DNA of 64,000 nucleotides from Actinomadura viridilutea (GCA_003001795.1 PVNI01000009.1:186001-250000); one strand, 5' to 3'. Shown: positions 1 through 10,000, counted from the stretch's first letter. Program-made: numbers and translations. The notes: generated from the letters alone by a model not told the origin.

Positions 1-71
1 GCAAGGGCTGCTTTGAGCGCGTCCAAAAGCGACCGTCTCTGATTGCGCGGCACGAGGCGTTCGGGGGTCAT
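1..71 (-). CDS. N-terminal fragment of a hypothetical protein, cut by the window edge
   Basis: Reading leftwards from an ATG at 71-69 there is an open frame to the window edge that begins MTPERLVPRNQRRSLLDALK. A purine-rich ribosome binding site (AGAGGA) lies about eight bases upstream. Only 23 residues are visible, basic and apparently helical, so no family can be named. The frame and the ribosome binding site suggest a real gene whose body lies outside the window. Confidence 0.4.
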   Translation of the reverse strand, partial: MTPERLVPRNQRRSLLDALKAAL

Positions 72-184
72 CGTATGCCGTCCTCTGTCGAATCCCATGT
101 AATCGGGGGTCCTTCCGTGTGTGTGAGGCGCGGCCGGTGTGCCCGGGGGGACGCCCACCGGCCGCGCCGCCTCCTCCTATTTGG

Positions 185-460
185 TCAGCGCCGCTTGTTC
201 TTGGCCCGCGCGCGTTCTGCCTCGGCGTTGAGCGCCTTGCGCAACGCCGTTGGGTTCGGCTCCATAACGGTTGCGTCCACGCCTGCGCTGGGCTCGATGA
301 GCGTGGCGACGTATTCGCCAGGCTCCCCGTCCCATCGCGTGGACCGCCAGATGCGGTGCCCGGGGAACTCCTTCTGGAGCTGCGGCAGTGACCGCCGGTC
401 CGGTGCAGTCCGAGCGGAGCGGTGAGTGCGACGTGTGTGCCGGTCCAGGCGGCCCGGCAT
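185..460 (-). CDS. Small hypothetical actinobacterial protein
   Basis: The carboxy-terminal two thirds look like a genuine short protein: a region reading LPQLQKEFPGHRIWRS, an acidic middle, and a basic Lys/Arg-rich end. Proteins with an 'EFPGWRIWRS'-like motif are common small hypotheticals in actinomycetes, often near XRE regulators; this is recalled family knowledge, not a search. The start is uncertain. ATG at 460 is the nearest standard codon, but the residues before the LPQLQ motif are of low quality, so translation may begin further in at a non-standard codon. No function is proposed. Confidence 0.45.
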   Translation of the reverse strand: MPGRLDRHTRRTHRSARTAPDRRSLPQLQKEFPGHRIWRSTRWDGEPGEYVATLIEPSAGVDATVMEPNPTALRKALNAEAERARAKNKRR

Positions 461-701
461 CCACCGCTGTTTCCCGGGGCAGGCGGGTGCACGCCTACCT
501 TGCCCGGAGCGTGGCATGTTCTGTGTGACGTCGTGCTTGCCTTCGAAGGTGCCGAGGCGCTACCCGCCATCGGACAACAAGGCCGAAACCTGATCAAGAC
601 CGGAGGGGGCCGGTGACGGACGGCACCGAAGGGCTCATTCCGGGAAGCGTCCCACCCGCCGACGTCGGCGCACGGTGAGGCGGTTCGGGGCGGCCGTCAG
701 G

Positions 702-1193
702 TCACCCCAGTCGCTTTTCCAGTTCGATCTCGTCGCGGATCGGGATGCCGTAGTTGCCGGTCAGGGGGATCTCTGGCTTCAGCCGCGTACGGGAGTCGGT
801 GACGGCGCGGGGGAGCACGGCGGCGATGTGGAAGTCGCGGCGCTGGTAGAAGCGCAGAGCGTCGACGTTGTCGTTGGTGGTGATGAGCCACAGCCGTGTG
901 TGCCCCTGGCTCGACGCCCACTGCTCGACCGTCTCGATCAGGGCGGTGCCGACCCCGCGCCACTGCTCGGCGGTGTGCAAGGTGAGGATCTCGCAGTGCT
1001 TGCGTGCCTCGTCCGGCACGTAGGTGAGCACGCCCAGCAGACGCCCGTCGTCGGCGTCGGCCACGAACGCCGGGTGGTCAAGCGGGTAGAGCAGCTCCCC
1101 GCGGCGCGCCACCCTGGCGCTGTGGTTCCGGGCCAGGAACGCCTCGACCGCCGCCCGATCGGCACTGTCCCGTGGACGCACCTTCGTCCGCAT
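702..1193 (-). CDS. GNAT-family N-acetyltransferase
   Basis: A 163-residue protein with the GNAT fold. The acetyl-CoA pyrophosphate loop is QWRGVGTALI (about residues 77-86), matching the Q/RxxGxG/A signature, preceded by a beta-strand segment CEILTLHT. The family transfers an acetyl group from acetyl-CoA to an amine; the substrate cannot be read from the sequence. The length is typical of single-domain GNATs. The gene stands alone. It is followed upstream (higher coordinates) by about 650 bases holding only gene debris, so there is no operon context to suggest a target. Confidence 0.85.
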   Translation of the reverse strand: MRTKVRPRDSADRAAVEAFLARNHSARVARRGELLYPLDHPAFVADADDGRLLGVLTYVPDEARKHCEILTLHTAEQWRGVGTALIETVEQWASSQGHTRLWLITTNDNVDALRFYQRRDFHIAAVLPRAVTDSRTRLKPEIPLTGNYGIPIRDEIELEKRLG

Positions 1194-1378
1194 GATCCTT
1201 CACCCGCTTCCTCGGTGATGGACGCCCGCCTGCCAGCCACCGACCTCATTGTCGAGGGAGAGAGCGCACCTCGGGACGGATGAACGCTATCGCACCATCG
1301 CCTGGGCGACGGCGCCCGTCGTAGCCGACTGCGATGCGGACACTGTCGTAGACGTGCCTCGGGCCCGACCTGGGCGTC

Positions 1379-1540
1379 GTGGAGCCGGACGGGCGGCGCC
1401 GCGCCGACGATGTGATCAACGCCGGTGGGGAGAAGGGCGTGGCCGACGAGGTCGCCGCGGTGCCGGCCCGCCATCCGGCCGTGCACGGCGGGGTCGTGGT
1501 GGGTCGTCCCGACACCGAGTCGTGGATAGGACGCCGCGCG
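1379..1540 (+). pseudogene. Remnant of an acyl-CoA synthetase (ANL superfamily) C-terminal domain
   Basis: One plus-strand frame reads DDVINAGGEKGVADEVAAV and continues RHPAVHGGVVVGRPDTESW. This lines up with the ANL hinge and C-terminal domain pattern 'INTGGEKVFAEEVE..L..P.V.DALVVGRP.E.WG', present intact in the ligase at 57497-59194 of this window. There is no N-terminal AMP-binding domain and the frame degenerates soon after, so this is a decayed fragment. The similarity was seen by eye. Confidence 0.55.
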
Positions 1541-1577
1541 GTGAGCGCGCATGAGCGGTCCGCACGAGCCTGCGGCC

Positions 1578-1670
1578 TTGAGCTCCTCGCCCTACCGCCG
1601 CGGCAACGACCGCGGCAGCGACCCTCGGGGCACCGGCCTGGGCCTGCCGATCGCCCTCGCAACGTTCGGT
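1578..1670 (+). pseudogene. Remnant of a histidine-kinase ATPase domain (F and G2 boxes)
   Basis: A plus-strand frame contains PYRRGNDRGSDPRGTGLGLP, followed by IALATFG. This resembles the end of HATPase_c domains (F-box 'FYRG', then the G2 box 'GTGLGLxI'). Nothing else of a kinase is present in this frame. It lies directly after the ANL remnant and next to an oppositely oriented kinase DHp fragment, consistent with a rearranged, decayed gene. Confidence 0.45.
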
Positions 1671-1679
1671 TCGGTGGAG

Positions 1680-1846
1680 ACTGGCATGCCCGCCTCAAGC
1701 TGGGAGGGCTCCGGCAGGTCGGCGACGATGCCGCCGAGCCGCTCGGCGTCGTGGCGCGCCGCGTGCAGGATCTGGCGGGCGTCGGGGGCGGACAGGGCCG
1801 TCTTCAGCCGGGTCAGCAGTCCGGTGATCGGCGCCCGCAGGTCGTC
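1680..1846 (-). pseudogene. Remnant of a histidine-kinase DHp (HisKA) segment
   Basis: On the minus strand a frame reads DDLRAPITGLLTRLKTAL, then ILHAARHDAERLGGIVADL, then LEAGMP. This follows the HisKA helical hairpin ('SHELRTP...', then 'A..DAERL..IV.DLL.LS.LEAG'). The position of the phosphoacceptor histidine is an aspartate here, and no kinase start or ATPase domain follows in this orientation. The stop codon of the neighbouring AraC gene falls at its edge, so the AraC tail may read into this debris. Confidence 0.45.
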
Positions 1847-2888
1847 ACCGGGCTCCAGCGCGTCCGTCCGCTGCGAATTGGGGGTGGTGCAGGAGACGTT
1901 GGTGACGTGGCGACTGCCTTGCGCCCTGCTTGCGCGTCTGACGGGCCTTGGCGCGGAATGCGCGACGGTAGGCGCCCGGTGTCGTGCCCAGGGCGTTGAG
2001 GAAGCGTCTGCGGAGGTTGGTCGCCGAGGACAGGCCGACGCGGCGGGCGACGGCGTCCAACGGCAGGTCGGTGGTCTCCAGGAGGTCCCGGGCGGCGGCG
2101 ATCCGCTGGGCGAGCAGCCACTGTCCCGGGCTGGTGCCGAGCTGCTCGGCGAACCGCCGGGTGAGGGTCCGGGGCGAGACGCCCGCGTGGGCGGCCATGC
2201 TGTCGATGGTCACCCGTTCGTCGAGCCGTTCGGTGACCCACTCCAGCAGCGGCGCGAGCGTGCCGTCGATCTGCGACGGGTGGGGCGGCGCCGCGTACTG
2301 CAGCTGCCCGCCTTCGCGGTGGGGCGGCATGACCATGGTCCGCGCGATGTGCGCGGCGTACCGGGCGCCCTGGTCGCGGCGGACCAGGTGCATGCACAGG
2401 TCGAACCCGGCCCCGGCTCCGGCGCTGGTGGCGACGTCGCCGTGGTCGACGTACAGGACGTCCGGGTCGACCTGGATGTTCGGGAAGCGCTCGGCGAGCT
2501 CGTCCGCCAGCGCCCAGTGGGTGGTCGCCCGCCGTCCGTCCAGCAGGCCGGCGTGCGCCAGTGCGAAGGCGCCGGAGCAGATGCTGACCACCCGCGTGCC
2601 CCGGGAGTGCGCGCGGCGCAGCGCCTGGACGACCGCGGGGGAGGGGGGTTCCTGGGCGGGCAGCCAGCCGGGGAGGAGCACGGTGTCCGCCCGGTCGAGG
2701 GCGTCCAGCCCCTCGGTGACGAGCATGTCGAACCCGGCGAGCGTCGCCACCGGGCCGGGCTCTTCGGTGCAGACGCCGAAGGTGTACCGGGGCGGAAGCC
2801 CTCGCCGCTCGATTCCGAACACCTGGGCCGCGCAGCCGAGTTCGAAGGTCGACTGCGGCGGCCGGATGAGCGCCACGACACGGTGCAT
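1845..2888 (-). CDS. GATase1-like/AraC-family transcriptional regulator (FtrA/GlxA type)
   Basis: A 347-residue regulator. Residues 1-180 form a DJ-1/PfpI-like class-I amidotransferase domain with the nucleophile-elbow motif SICSGAFALA (Cys about 104). Residues 215-315 form an AraC double helix-turn-helix, including VTIDSMAAHAGVSPRTLTRR and a second helix around VARRVGLSSATNLRRRF. GlxA-type proteins sense small molecules and activate or repress adjacent genes. It is divergent from the cupin gene at 2960 with 71 bases between the starts, so that gene is the likeliest target. The last 25 residues run into decayed kinase sequence and may be a recent extension. Confidence 0.88.
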   Translation of the reverse strand: MHRVVALIRPPQSTFELGCAAQVFGIERRGLPPRYTFGVCTEEPGPVATLAGFDMLVTEGLDALDRADTVLLPGWLPAQEPPSPAVVQALRRAHSRGTRVVSICSGAFALAHAGLLDGRRATTHWALADELAERFPNIQVDPDVLYVDHGDVATSAGAGAGFDLCMHLVRRDQGARYAAHIARTMVMPPHREGGQLQYAAPPHPSQIDGTLAPLLEWVTERLDERVTIDSMAAHAGVSPRTLTRRFAEQLGTSPGQWLLAQRIAAARDLLETTDLPLDAVARRVGLSSATNLRRRFLNALGTTPGAYRRAFRAKARQTRKQGARQSPRHQRLLHHPQFAADGRAGAR

Positions 2889-2959
2889 GGCAGAAAAGTA
2901 CCTGAGGATGTCATTCCTGACACTGGGTGGACGGGGCGGTCGGCCGCGACGCTGGTGTC

Positions 2960-3292
2960 ATGACGACGCAGAAGAACGCATCAGTCTTCGAGTGGTCCTC
3001 CGTCCAGGACGCCCCGGTGCGCGAGCTGTTCCCCGGCATCCGCCTTCGGTCGCTGTGGAGCGGGGACAACGGCGCGAAGGCGTTCGTGCTGGAAATGGAC
3101 GCCGGCGCCTGCTGGCCGAAAGTCGACGTCCACGAACCCGGGCCGGAGGAGGTTTTCGTGGTCTCCGGCGTCTTCAACGACGGCGAGCGGGACTATCCGG
3201 CCGGATCGTTCATCCACTGTCCCGCGGGCTCCTCGCACGTCCCGCAGACCACGACGGGTTGCACGCTGTTCCTCTTCTATCCGGAAGGGTGA
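2960..3292 (+). CDS. Cupin-domain protein (ChrR-like)
   Basis: A small single cupin barrel of about 110 residues. Metal-ligand motifs are visible: VHEPGPEEVFVVSG (motif 1, His and Glu) and AGSFIHCPAGSSHVP (motif 2). A GTG/ATG further upstream at 2927 opens the frame, but the ATG at 2960 begins MTTQKNAS and leaves a proper divergent promoter gap to the AraC gene. Cupins of this type bind a metal and serve as dioxygenases, isomerases or sensors. The exact reaction is not evident. Control by the divergent AraC/GATase regulator is inferred from position. Confidence 0.75.
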   Translation: MTTQKNASVFEWSSVQDAPVRELFPGIRLRSLWSGDNGAKAFVLEMDAGACWPKVDVHEPGPEEVFVVSGVFNDGERDYPAGSFIHCPAGSSHVPQTTTGCTLFLFYPEG

Positions 3293-3599
3293 ATCCATTT
3301 CGGCTGATGATCTTCTTGTTGTGCGGGGGCGTTCACCAGCCGTGCGAAACGGCCGTCGAGGAGGTGGGCGGCGTCCCGATCGGAGCCCGGCCGGCGGGCG
3401 GTCGCGCTGCGGCGGCTCGGACCCGCCGAGCCGCCTGCGGCGGCCGGGGAAGGGCTCGCCGGCATGGCGCGGCCCGTGATGCCGAGACGCGGACGCGGCG
3501 GGACGGGGCCAAAAAAGAGGGAGATCGAGAGACACCCGGACAGGGCGGAATTTAAGATCGCGTCTTGGTGAAAGGTGATTCGCTAGAGAGGGCGACGCA
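3293..3599. other. Intergenic region without a recognisable gene
   Basis: About 307 bases between the cupin and the methyltransferase. Open frames here have no recognisable protein features. The right end carries an A-rich stretch near 3511 and a purine-rich ribosome binding site (GAGAGGG) just before the GTG start at 3600. No clear promoter or hairpin was identified. Confidence 0.5.
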
Positions 3600-4421
3600 G
3601 TGACGGACGTGTCCGAACGGCCGGAGGAGTGGGCCTCCAAAGGCATCGACATCACCAAGCCGAGCATCGCCAGGGCCTACGACGTCGTCCTCAACGGCAA
3701 GGACAACTTCGAGGCCGACCGGGCGTTCGTCCGAGAGATCGTCAAGGTCGTGCCGGAGATCTACGACGTCGCAAAGTACAACCGGGAGATTCTCGGACGC
3801 GGCGTGCGATTCCTGGCCGAACAGGGCATCCGTCAGTTCCTTGATCTGGGGTCCGGCCTGCCCACCGTGGAGAACACCCACCAGGTCGCCCAGCGCGTGG
3901 CGCCGGACGCCAACGTCGTGTACGTCGACAACGACCCGATCGTCCTGGCGCACGGGCGGGCGCTGCTGGCCGAGAACGAGCGCACCGCCGTGGTCACGGC
4001 CGACCTGCGCGACCCCAAGGCCGTGATGAGCGACCCGGAGGTCACCCGGCTCATCGACTTCGGCCGGCCGACCGCGATCATGCTGGTGGGGATCCTGCAC
4101 CACCTGCACGACGACGAAGACCCGCAGGGGATCGTCGAGGCGTACATGAGCGCGGTGCCGTCCGGCAGCTACCTGTTCGTCACCCACTTCTGCGCCTCCA
4201 GCCAGGCCGCGCGCGACGCGGAGAAGCAGTACCTCGCGATCCTGGGCACCGGCCGCTTCCGCACCGTCGAGGAGATCACCGCGTATTTCGACGGGCTCGA
4301 CCTGCTGGAGCCCGGCGTGGTGCCGCTGCCGCTGTGGCGGCCCGACGGGCCGGTGCCGCCCGAGGGCGAGCTGACGGTCGGGCAGCGGCTCATGTACGGC
4401 GGGATCGCCCGAAAGCCGTAG
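3600..4421 (+). CDS. SAM-dependent methyltransferase, DUF574 (Methyltransf_19) family
   Basis: A 273-residue Rossmann-fold methyltransferase starting at GTG. Motif I is QFLDLGSGLPTVENTH (residues 79-94), followed by the acidic ribose-binding strand YVDNDP and by AIMLVGILHHLHDDEDP in the motif IV region. The N-terminus IDITKPSIARAYDVVLNGKDN is the hallmark of the actinobacterial DUF574 family (cf. 'PSVARVYDYLLGGKDNF'). Substrates of this expanded family are largely unknown. The gene appears monocistronic. Confidence 0.88.
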   Translation: MTDVSERPEEWASKGIDITKPSIARAYDVVLNGKDNFEADRAFVREIVKVVPEIYDVAKYNREILGRGVRFLAEQGIRQFLDLGSGLPTVENTHQVAQRVAPDANVVYVDNDPIVLAHGRALLAENERTAVVTADLRDPKAVMSDPEVTRLIDFGRPTAIMLVGILHHLHDDEDPQGIVEAYMSAVPSGSYLFVTHFCASSQAARDAEKQYLAILGTGRFRTVEEITAYFDGLDLLEPGVVPLPLWRPDGPVPPEGELTVGQRLMYGGIARKP

Positions 4422-4735
4422 CCGGGGAGGCGTCCGCCGGGGGAGGGGCGGCGTCGGACGGCGGGAACGTCTCAGGTCCGCGCGCGGCGCCGTCCGAGGG
4501 CGAAACGCCGCTGATCACGTGGGACGGTCGAGAACGTCCCACGGGTGGCCGGATCCGGTCAACGGGCGTCGTCGCGGCGTCCGTTCTCCGCCGCAGGTGG
4601 CACCCGTTGACCGCAAAAGCGTTCCAGACGGGATGTTCGGGGGAACGTGGCGCGGGACACCCCGAACGTCTTTAATCTGGGCGGAAGGGGACGCCGTGCC
4701 CCCAGGCATCCCGCAACTCCCAGAGGTCTCAGGAC
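4422..4735. other. Intergenic region with a terminator-like hairpin and a possible promoter
   Basis: No coding gene is apparent. A GC-rich hairpin at 4518-4543 may end the methyltransferase transcript. TAATCT at 4673-4678 is a plausible -10 box for the next gene, whose GTG start is at 4736. No convincing -35 element was seen. Confidence 0.45.
4518..4543 (+). terminator. Hairpin downstream of the methyltransferase
   Basis: CGTGGGACG and CGTCCCACG form a perfect nine-pair stem with an eight-base loop. There is no U-tract, as is usual for actinobacterial terminators. Confidence 0.4.
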
Positions 4736-6979
4736 GTGACCGACAGCGCCGACGGGTCCGCAAGGACGCGGCTGATCCAGGCCGACCGCGTCTACGTCGG
4801 CTGGCGGTACGCACAGGTCCACCCTGATCCAGGGCCGCCGCCCTCCCCGCCCGACCCCTCGCCGCCCGAGCCGCTGCCCAGCATCCCGGCGCCGCGCCCC
4901 GGGGAGCACATGGCGGGGCGTCCGCTGCGCATCGCCGCCTACGGCACCGGGGTCGGCGTCGTGCTGTTCCTGGGCTGCGGCCTGGTGGGCGTCCTGCCCT
5001 GGGCGTTCGTCGGCGTGGCGCTGCTGGCCTGCGCCATCATCCTCGGCATCACCGGGTCCGCGCTGTGGCGGGACGAACGCGCCGTCCGCGCCCGGCTGGC
5101 CGCCGAACAGCGGCGCCTGGACCGCGAACGCGCCGAGCGGCGGCGCCGCGAGGAGGCCGCGGCCCGGGAGTACGACGCCGCGTACCGCGACTGGGAGCGG
5201 CGGCGCCGCGCGTACGAGAACCAGCGCGAGTGGTACCCGGTGGCCGTGCCGCCCGGCGTGGACCGCGTGGACGTCGTCGGCGGCACCCTGGCGGGATGGT
5301 CGGCCATCGTCACCACCATGGGCGCGTCCCGGCTGGCGGTCGGCGCCCGCGTCACCGTCATCGACCTGTCCGAGGGCGCCGTCGCCCACGACCTGGTGCG
5401 GCTGGCCGCCGACCGCGGCGACGACCCCCTCGTCTGGGTGCTGCCGGCGGACCTGGTGCGCCTCGACGCGACCCGCGGCCTCGGCCCCGAGGCGCTCGCC
5501 GACGTGCTGTCGCTGGTGGTGGGCGCGGGCGAGGAGGAGGGCGGCACCCGCGACCTGTCGTTCGACAACTCCATCCTGGAACGCGTCATCGAGGTGCTGC
5601 GCCCCGCCGGGGCGAACGGCGGCGCCACCGAGCCGTCCATCCCGCAGATCACCGCGGCGCTGCGGGTGCTCGCCCAGGTCGGCGACCCCCGCGACGACCT
5701 GCGCCGCGGACTGCTCACCGAGCACCAGCTCGAGCGCATCGCCACCCTGTTCGGACGGGACGCCACCGACCGGATCGTGGTGCGCCGCGCCTGGGCGCTG
5801 GAGGCGCAGCTGCGCAAGCTGGAGAAGCTCGGCACCGAGCCGGTGCGGCTGCCGCCGTCGCGGCTGCACGTGATGTCCATGGACCGCCGCGCCGGGGTGC
5901 TCACCAACCGGATCCTCGGCACGTACGTCACCACCGCGCTCACCCACCGCATCCGGCAGGCGCCGCCGAGCGGGCGCTGGGACCACACCCTCTTCCTGTG
6001 CGGGGCGGAGAAGCTGCGCGGCGACGTCCTGGACCGTCTCGTCGACGCCTGCGAGGCCACCGGCACCGGGCTGGTGCTGATGTACCGGTCCATCCCGCGG
6101 CACGTGCGCGAGCGGCTCGGCCGCCGCGGGCACGCCGCCGTCGGGTTCATGCGGGTCGGCAACCCCGAGGACGCCCGCGTCGCCGCCGACCACATCGGCG
6201 CGGGGCAGCGGCTGCTCGTCGCCGAGATCACCGACGCGACGGGCGAGGCGCTGTCGGACGACGTCGCCGGCGAGCGCTACGCCAGCACGGTCGCCTACGC
6301 CCGGATCCGCGGCGACGGGCTCACCGACCCGGTGTGGTCGCCGCTGCCCGCCCCGGCCGCCGACGACGCGGCGCTCGCCGAGGTCATCGGCAACGCCACC
6401 GTCTGGGGCCGCACCGTCGGCGCGAGCGGCCAGGGCGGCAAGCAGCGCTTCCGCGAACTGCTCATCGAGCCGCACCAGCTGCAGGAGCTTCCGCCCACCG
6501 CGATGGTCTTCACCCATGCGGGCGGCAGCGGCCGCCGCGTGCTGCTGGTGGACGCCAACCCCGGCATCATCACGCTGCCGACCACCCACTCGATGCAGTT
6601 CGAGGAGTATCTGCGGGAGCAGGAGCGGCTCAACGGCCAGGCCGAGCTGGAACCCGACGGCGAGGCCTCGAAGCGGGAGACGCGGGACTCGAGCGACGGT
6701 GCTCGCACGACCTCGGCGGCCGGTGCGCAGCGCGGGCGTCGTCCGGAGGCGGATGCCCGGCGCCAAGAGAGCGAGTCGAATGCGCAACCGCCCCTCGGCG
6801 CCCCGACTCCCGAGCGGCCCCCTGGAGCAGACCGCGGCGCGCCGTCGACCGCCGGCCGGAGCGCCGAGGTGAAAGGCACAGGGAGGGGCAGGCACGGCGG
6901 GTCCCGGAGGGCGCCGCGCATCGTCACGTTGCTGCGCCCCACCGGTAAGCATGCCGCCGACCCTCCGGGAGGACGCTGA
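4736..6979 (+). CDS. Membrane protein with a degenerate TraD/HerA-like ATPase fold
   Basis: A 747-residue protein. It has a proline-rich cytoplasmic start (residues 30-55), two adjacent membrane segments (about 66-86 and 88-108), and a charged Arg/Glu coiled coil (112-165). A large domain (170-640) follows, and then a low-complexity, probably disordered tail. The large domain has the look of a VirD4/HerA ATPase in which the P-loop is lost: VGGTLAGWSA (181-190) stands where GxxGxGKS would be, followed by VTVIDLSEG and a Walker-B-like HTLFLCGAEKL (417-427). It lies 44 bases upstream of a HerA-like ATPase with an intact P-loop, so it is probably an inactive membrane-anchored partner. The ATPase relationship is my structural inference. 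Confidence 0.6.
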   Translation: MTDSADGSARTRLIQADRVYVGWRYAQVHPDPGPPPSPPDPSPPEPLPSIPAPRPGEHMAGRPLRIAAYGTGVGVVLFLGCGLVGVLPWAFVGVALLACAIILGITGSALWRDERAVRARLAAEQRRLDRERAERRRREEAAAREYDAAYRDWERRRRAYENQREWYPVAVPPGVDRVDVVGGTLAGWSAIVTTMGASRLAVGARVTVIDLSEGAVAHDLVRLAADRGDDPLVWVLPADLVRLDATRGLGPEALADVLSLVVGAGEEEGGTRDLSFDNSILERVIEVLRPAGANGGATEPSIPQITAALRVLAQVGDPRDDLRRGLLTEHQLERIATLFGRDATDRIVVRRAWALEAQLRKLEKLGTEPVRLPPSRLHVMSMDRRAGVLTNRILGTYVTTALTHRIRQAPPSGRWDHTLFLCGAEKLRGDVLDRLVDACEATGTGLVLMYRSIPRHVRERLGRRGHAAVGFMRVGNPEDARVAADHIGAGQRLLVAEITDATGEALSDDVAGERYASTVAYARIRGDGLTDPVWSPLPAPAADDAALAEVIGNATVWGRTVGASGQGGKQRFRELLIEPHQLQELPPTAMVFTHAGGSGRRVLLVDANPGIITLPTTHSMQFEEYLREQERLNGQAELEPDGEASKRETRDSSDGARTTSAAGAQRGRRPEADARRQESESNAQPPLGAPTPERPPGADRGAPSTAGRSAEVKGTGRGRHGGSRRAPRIVTLLRPTGKHAADPPGGR

Positions 6980-7023
6980 CGCAGACCTGGCGCGAGCGGC
7001 CGGGGCCCGGTAAGGATGCTGGG

Positions 7024-10000
7024 GTGACGTCAGTCCCGGATGCGCAGTCGTCAGGTGCCGACCAGCCGCAGACGCCCGTTCTCGCGGGACCGTGGTACCG
7101 GATCCAGGCGATTCCGGCGCCGCGGCGCACCGCGTCCGCCGAATGGGACTTCGTCAGCGTGCTCCCCGCGGCTCTGTCGGCGGCGCGGCGGCGGCGGCCG
7201 TTCGTCGTCGGATGGCTGTCGCCCGGCGGCGGCGCCCCCCTCGAACTGATCACCAACGCGGGGCCGGTGGGGGAGCCGTCCGCGCCGGACGGCGAGGCGC
7301 GCGGCCTGCTGTTCCCCAGCGGCGCCCGCGGCGTGCCGATCGGGGACGCGTGGCTGCGGCAGGTCGAACGGATGACCTGGACCCGCTGCCCCGGACGCCT
7401 CGCGCCCCAGGTGGCCCGCGCCGACGACGGCCCCGGGCTGTTCGAGTCCACGCTCGTCACCCTGATGGAACGGCCGTTCGGCTGGTTCGTCGTCGCCGAC
7501 CCGTGCGACGAGCGGCAGGTCGACGTCGAGATGCGCGAGCTGCACCACGAGCTGCGCATGCTGCGGCGCGGCGAGGACGAGCAGGCCCGGCTCGCCGTGG
7601 CGCGCGCCGACCAGCGGCTGGCCGAGCTGGACGCGTTCCGCGAGGCCGGGCTGTGGCGGGTGCGGGTCCTGGCGGGCGCGGCGAACCCCGCCGAGCTCGG
7701 CCAGATCGCGCCCGTGCTGGTCGGCTCGATGGAGCTCGGCCACCACCCGTACCGGCTGCGGTCCGGGCAGGTCAGCGGCACGTTCAGCGAGATGCTGCGC
7801 GTCGACCCCGGGCCCGCCGCCTACCGGCCCGCCGTCGACCGGTCCCGCTACCGCGCCGAGGCCGCCGCGGCGGCGTTTCGGCAGCAGGCCCTGCGGCGCG
7901 ACGCCGGGCCGGTGGACGGCGAGCAGCGGTTCCCGTTCGTCGCCACGGCGGGCGCGCTGGCCGCGCTCGCCGGGCTGCCGCGCCGCGAGGTGCCCGGGCT
8001 GCGCGTGCTGGACGCGGGCTACTTCGACGTGACCTCCGAGACCGACGAGCCGCCGGCCGCCGCCGCGGCCCACGAGCCGCGCATCGAGCTCGGCGCGATC
8101 CTGGACGGGCAGGACCGGCAGGTCGGCCGGTTCACCGTGCCGCGCTCGACGATCAACCGGCACGTGTTCGTCACCGGCGCGACCGGGTCGGGCAAGTCGC
8201 AGACCGTCCGGCACCTGCTGGAGCAGCTCACCCGCGCGGGCGTGCCGTGGCTGGCGATCGAACCGGCCAAGTCCGAGTACGCCGCCATGGCGGGGCGCAT
8301 CCGCGACCTCGGCGGCGCCGTCACCGTGGTGAACCCGTCCGACCCGGCGGCGGTGCCGCTGTCGGTCAACCCGCTGGCGCCCGAACCCGGGTACCCGGTG
8401 CAGGCGCACATCGACATGGTCCGCGCGCTGTTCCAGGCCGCCTTCGACGCCGAGGAGCCGTTCCCGCAGATCATGGCGCAGGCGCTGCAGCGGGTGTACG
8501 AGGCCAACGGCTGGGACGTGGTGACCGGCGGCGGCGTCCCCGGCTCGCTGATCGAGCCGGCCGTGCCCACGCTCGAGCAGCTGCAGAACGCCGCGCTCCA
8601 GGTCATCGGCGAGGTCGGCTACGGGCGGGAGCTGATGGCCGACGTCCAGGGGTTCGTGGACGTGCGGCTGCGCAGCCTGCGCATCGGGTCCGCCGGGCGG
8701 TTCTTCGAGGGCGGCCATCCCGCCGACGTCGGCGGGATGCTGCGCGAGAACATCGTGCTGGCCATCGAGGACGTCGCCAACGACGAGGACAAGGCGTTCC
8801 TCATGGGCACGCTCATCATCCGCATCGTCGAGCACCTGCGCATGCGGGCCCGCGCGGGAGGCACCCCGCCGGGTCTGCGGCACGTCATCGTCATCGAGGA
8901 GGCGCACCGGCTGCTGCGCAACCGCGGCCCCGAACGCACCAGCGCGCACGCCGTGGAGCTGTTCGCGGGGATGCTGGCGGAGATCCGCGCCTACGGCGAG
9001 GGCATCATCGTCGCCGAGCAGATCCCCACCAAGCTGGTGCCGGACGTCATCAAGAACACCGCGTTGAAGGTCGTGCACCGGCTCCCGGCGTTCGACGACC
9101 GGCACCAGGTCGGCGCGGCGATGAACCTGGACGACGACCAGTCCCGCGAGGTGGTGTCGCTGCGGCCCGGCGTGGCGGCGGTGTTCGCCGACGGCATGGA
9201 CCGGCCGCTGCGGGTGCGCGTGCCGCTGGGCGAGGGGCGCGAGGCGGTGCTGCCCGGCCCGCCGCCCCCGATCGACGGGCGCCGCTCGGCCGCGTGCGGC
9301 TGCGAGTGCCGGTCGGGACGCGCCTGCACGCTGTTCGAGCTGCGCGAGGCCGACCTGCTGGCGGCCAGCCCCGACTGGGCGTGGCTGCGGCTGTGGGCGG
9401 ACGTGCTGGTGCTCGCGCACGTGGTGAACCGGCCGCTGCCCGCCGTGCCGCCCGACCTGGCCCGCGCCTGGTCGCGGCTGGCGCCGCGGCTGCGCGAGTG
9501 CACGCTGGCGACCGTCCTGGAGCGCGCGGTGACGCGCCGCGCCGGCGCGCTGCGCACCGCCTACCCGCCCGCCGACCTGACCGCCAAGGCCGCCGAGGTC
9601 GCGCAGCGCCTCCTCGACGGCGAGCACCGGCTCGCCGGGACGGCCCCGGGAGCGGCGTGGGTCATCCCCCAAGTGCGCTGGCTGCACGAGATGGACAAGC
9701 TGTTCCCGTACGGCGCCGGCCCGCCCGACAAGCACGCGCCCGCCCCGCCCCTGGACTATCCGCTCCCCGGGCTGAAGCAGCCGCCCGAACCCAAGCTGGG
9801 CCACCGGCTGCGGGCGTTGCGCCGCCATCCGCTGTCCATGGAGCTGGAACGCAACCGGCCCGTCGCGCTCACCGCGCTCGAAGGCGACGACGAGCACGCC
9901 GCGTTCGCCCGCGACCTGGAGGTCGTCACGATCGGCCTGCCCGAGGACGAGCGGCTCGACACGGTCGCCGGCACCATGCGGGTCTCCTCGTGGCTGGAGC

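Noticed and set aside
613..678. 21-codon plus-strand ORF after a GGAGG site
   Set aside because: No conserved feature, promoter or context; the overlapping upstream frame (422-616) also looks non-coding.
4559..6952. Open frame of 797 codons on the minus strand
   Set aside because: Exact antisense of the well-supported 747-residue gene; amino-acid content (Arg/Gly/Ala/His-rich, no motifs) is typical of high-GC shadow frames.
7051..9897. Open frame of 948 codons on the minus strand
   Set aside because: Antisense of the HerA-like ATPase, which has intact Walker motifs on the plus strand; no motif in the shadow.
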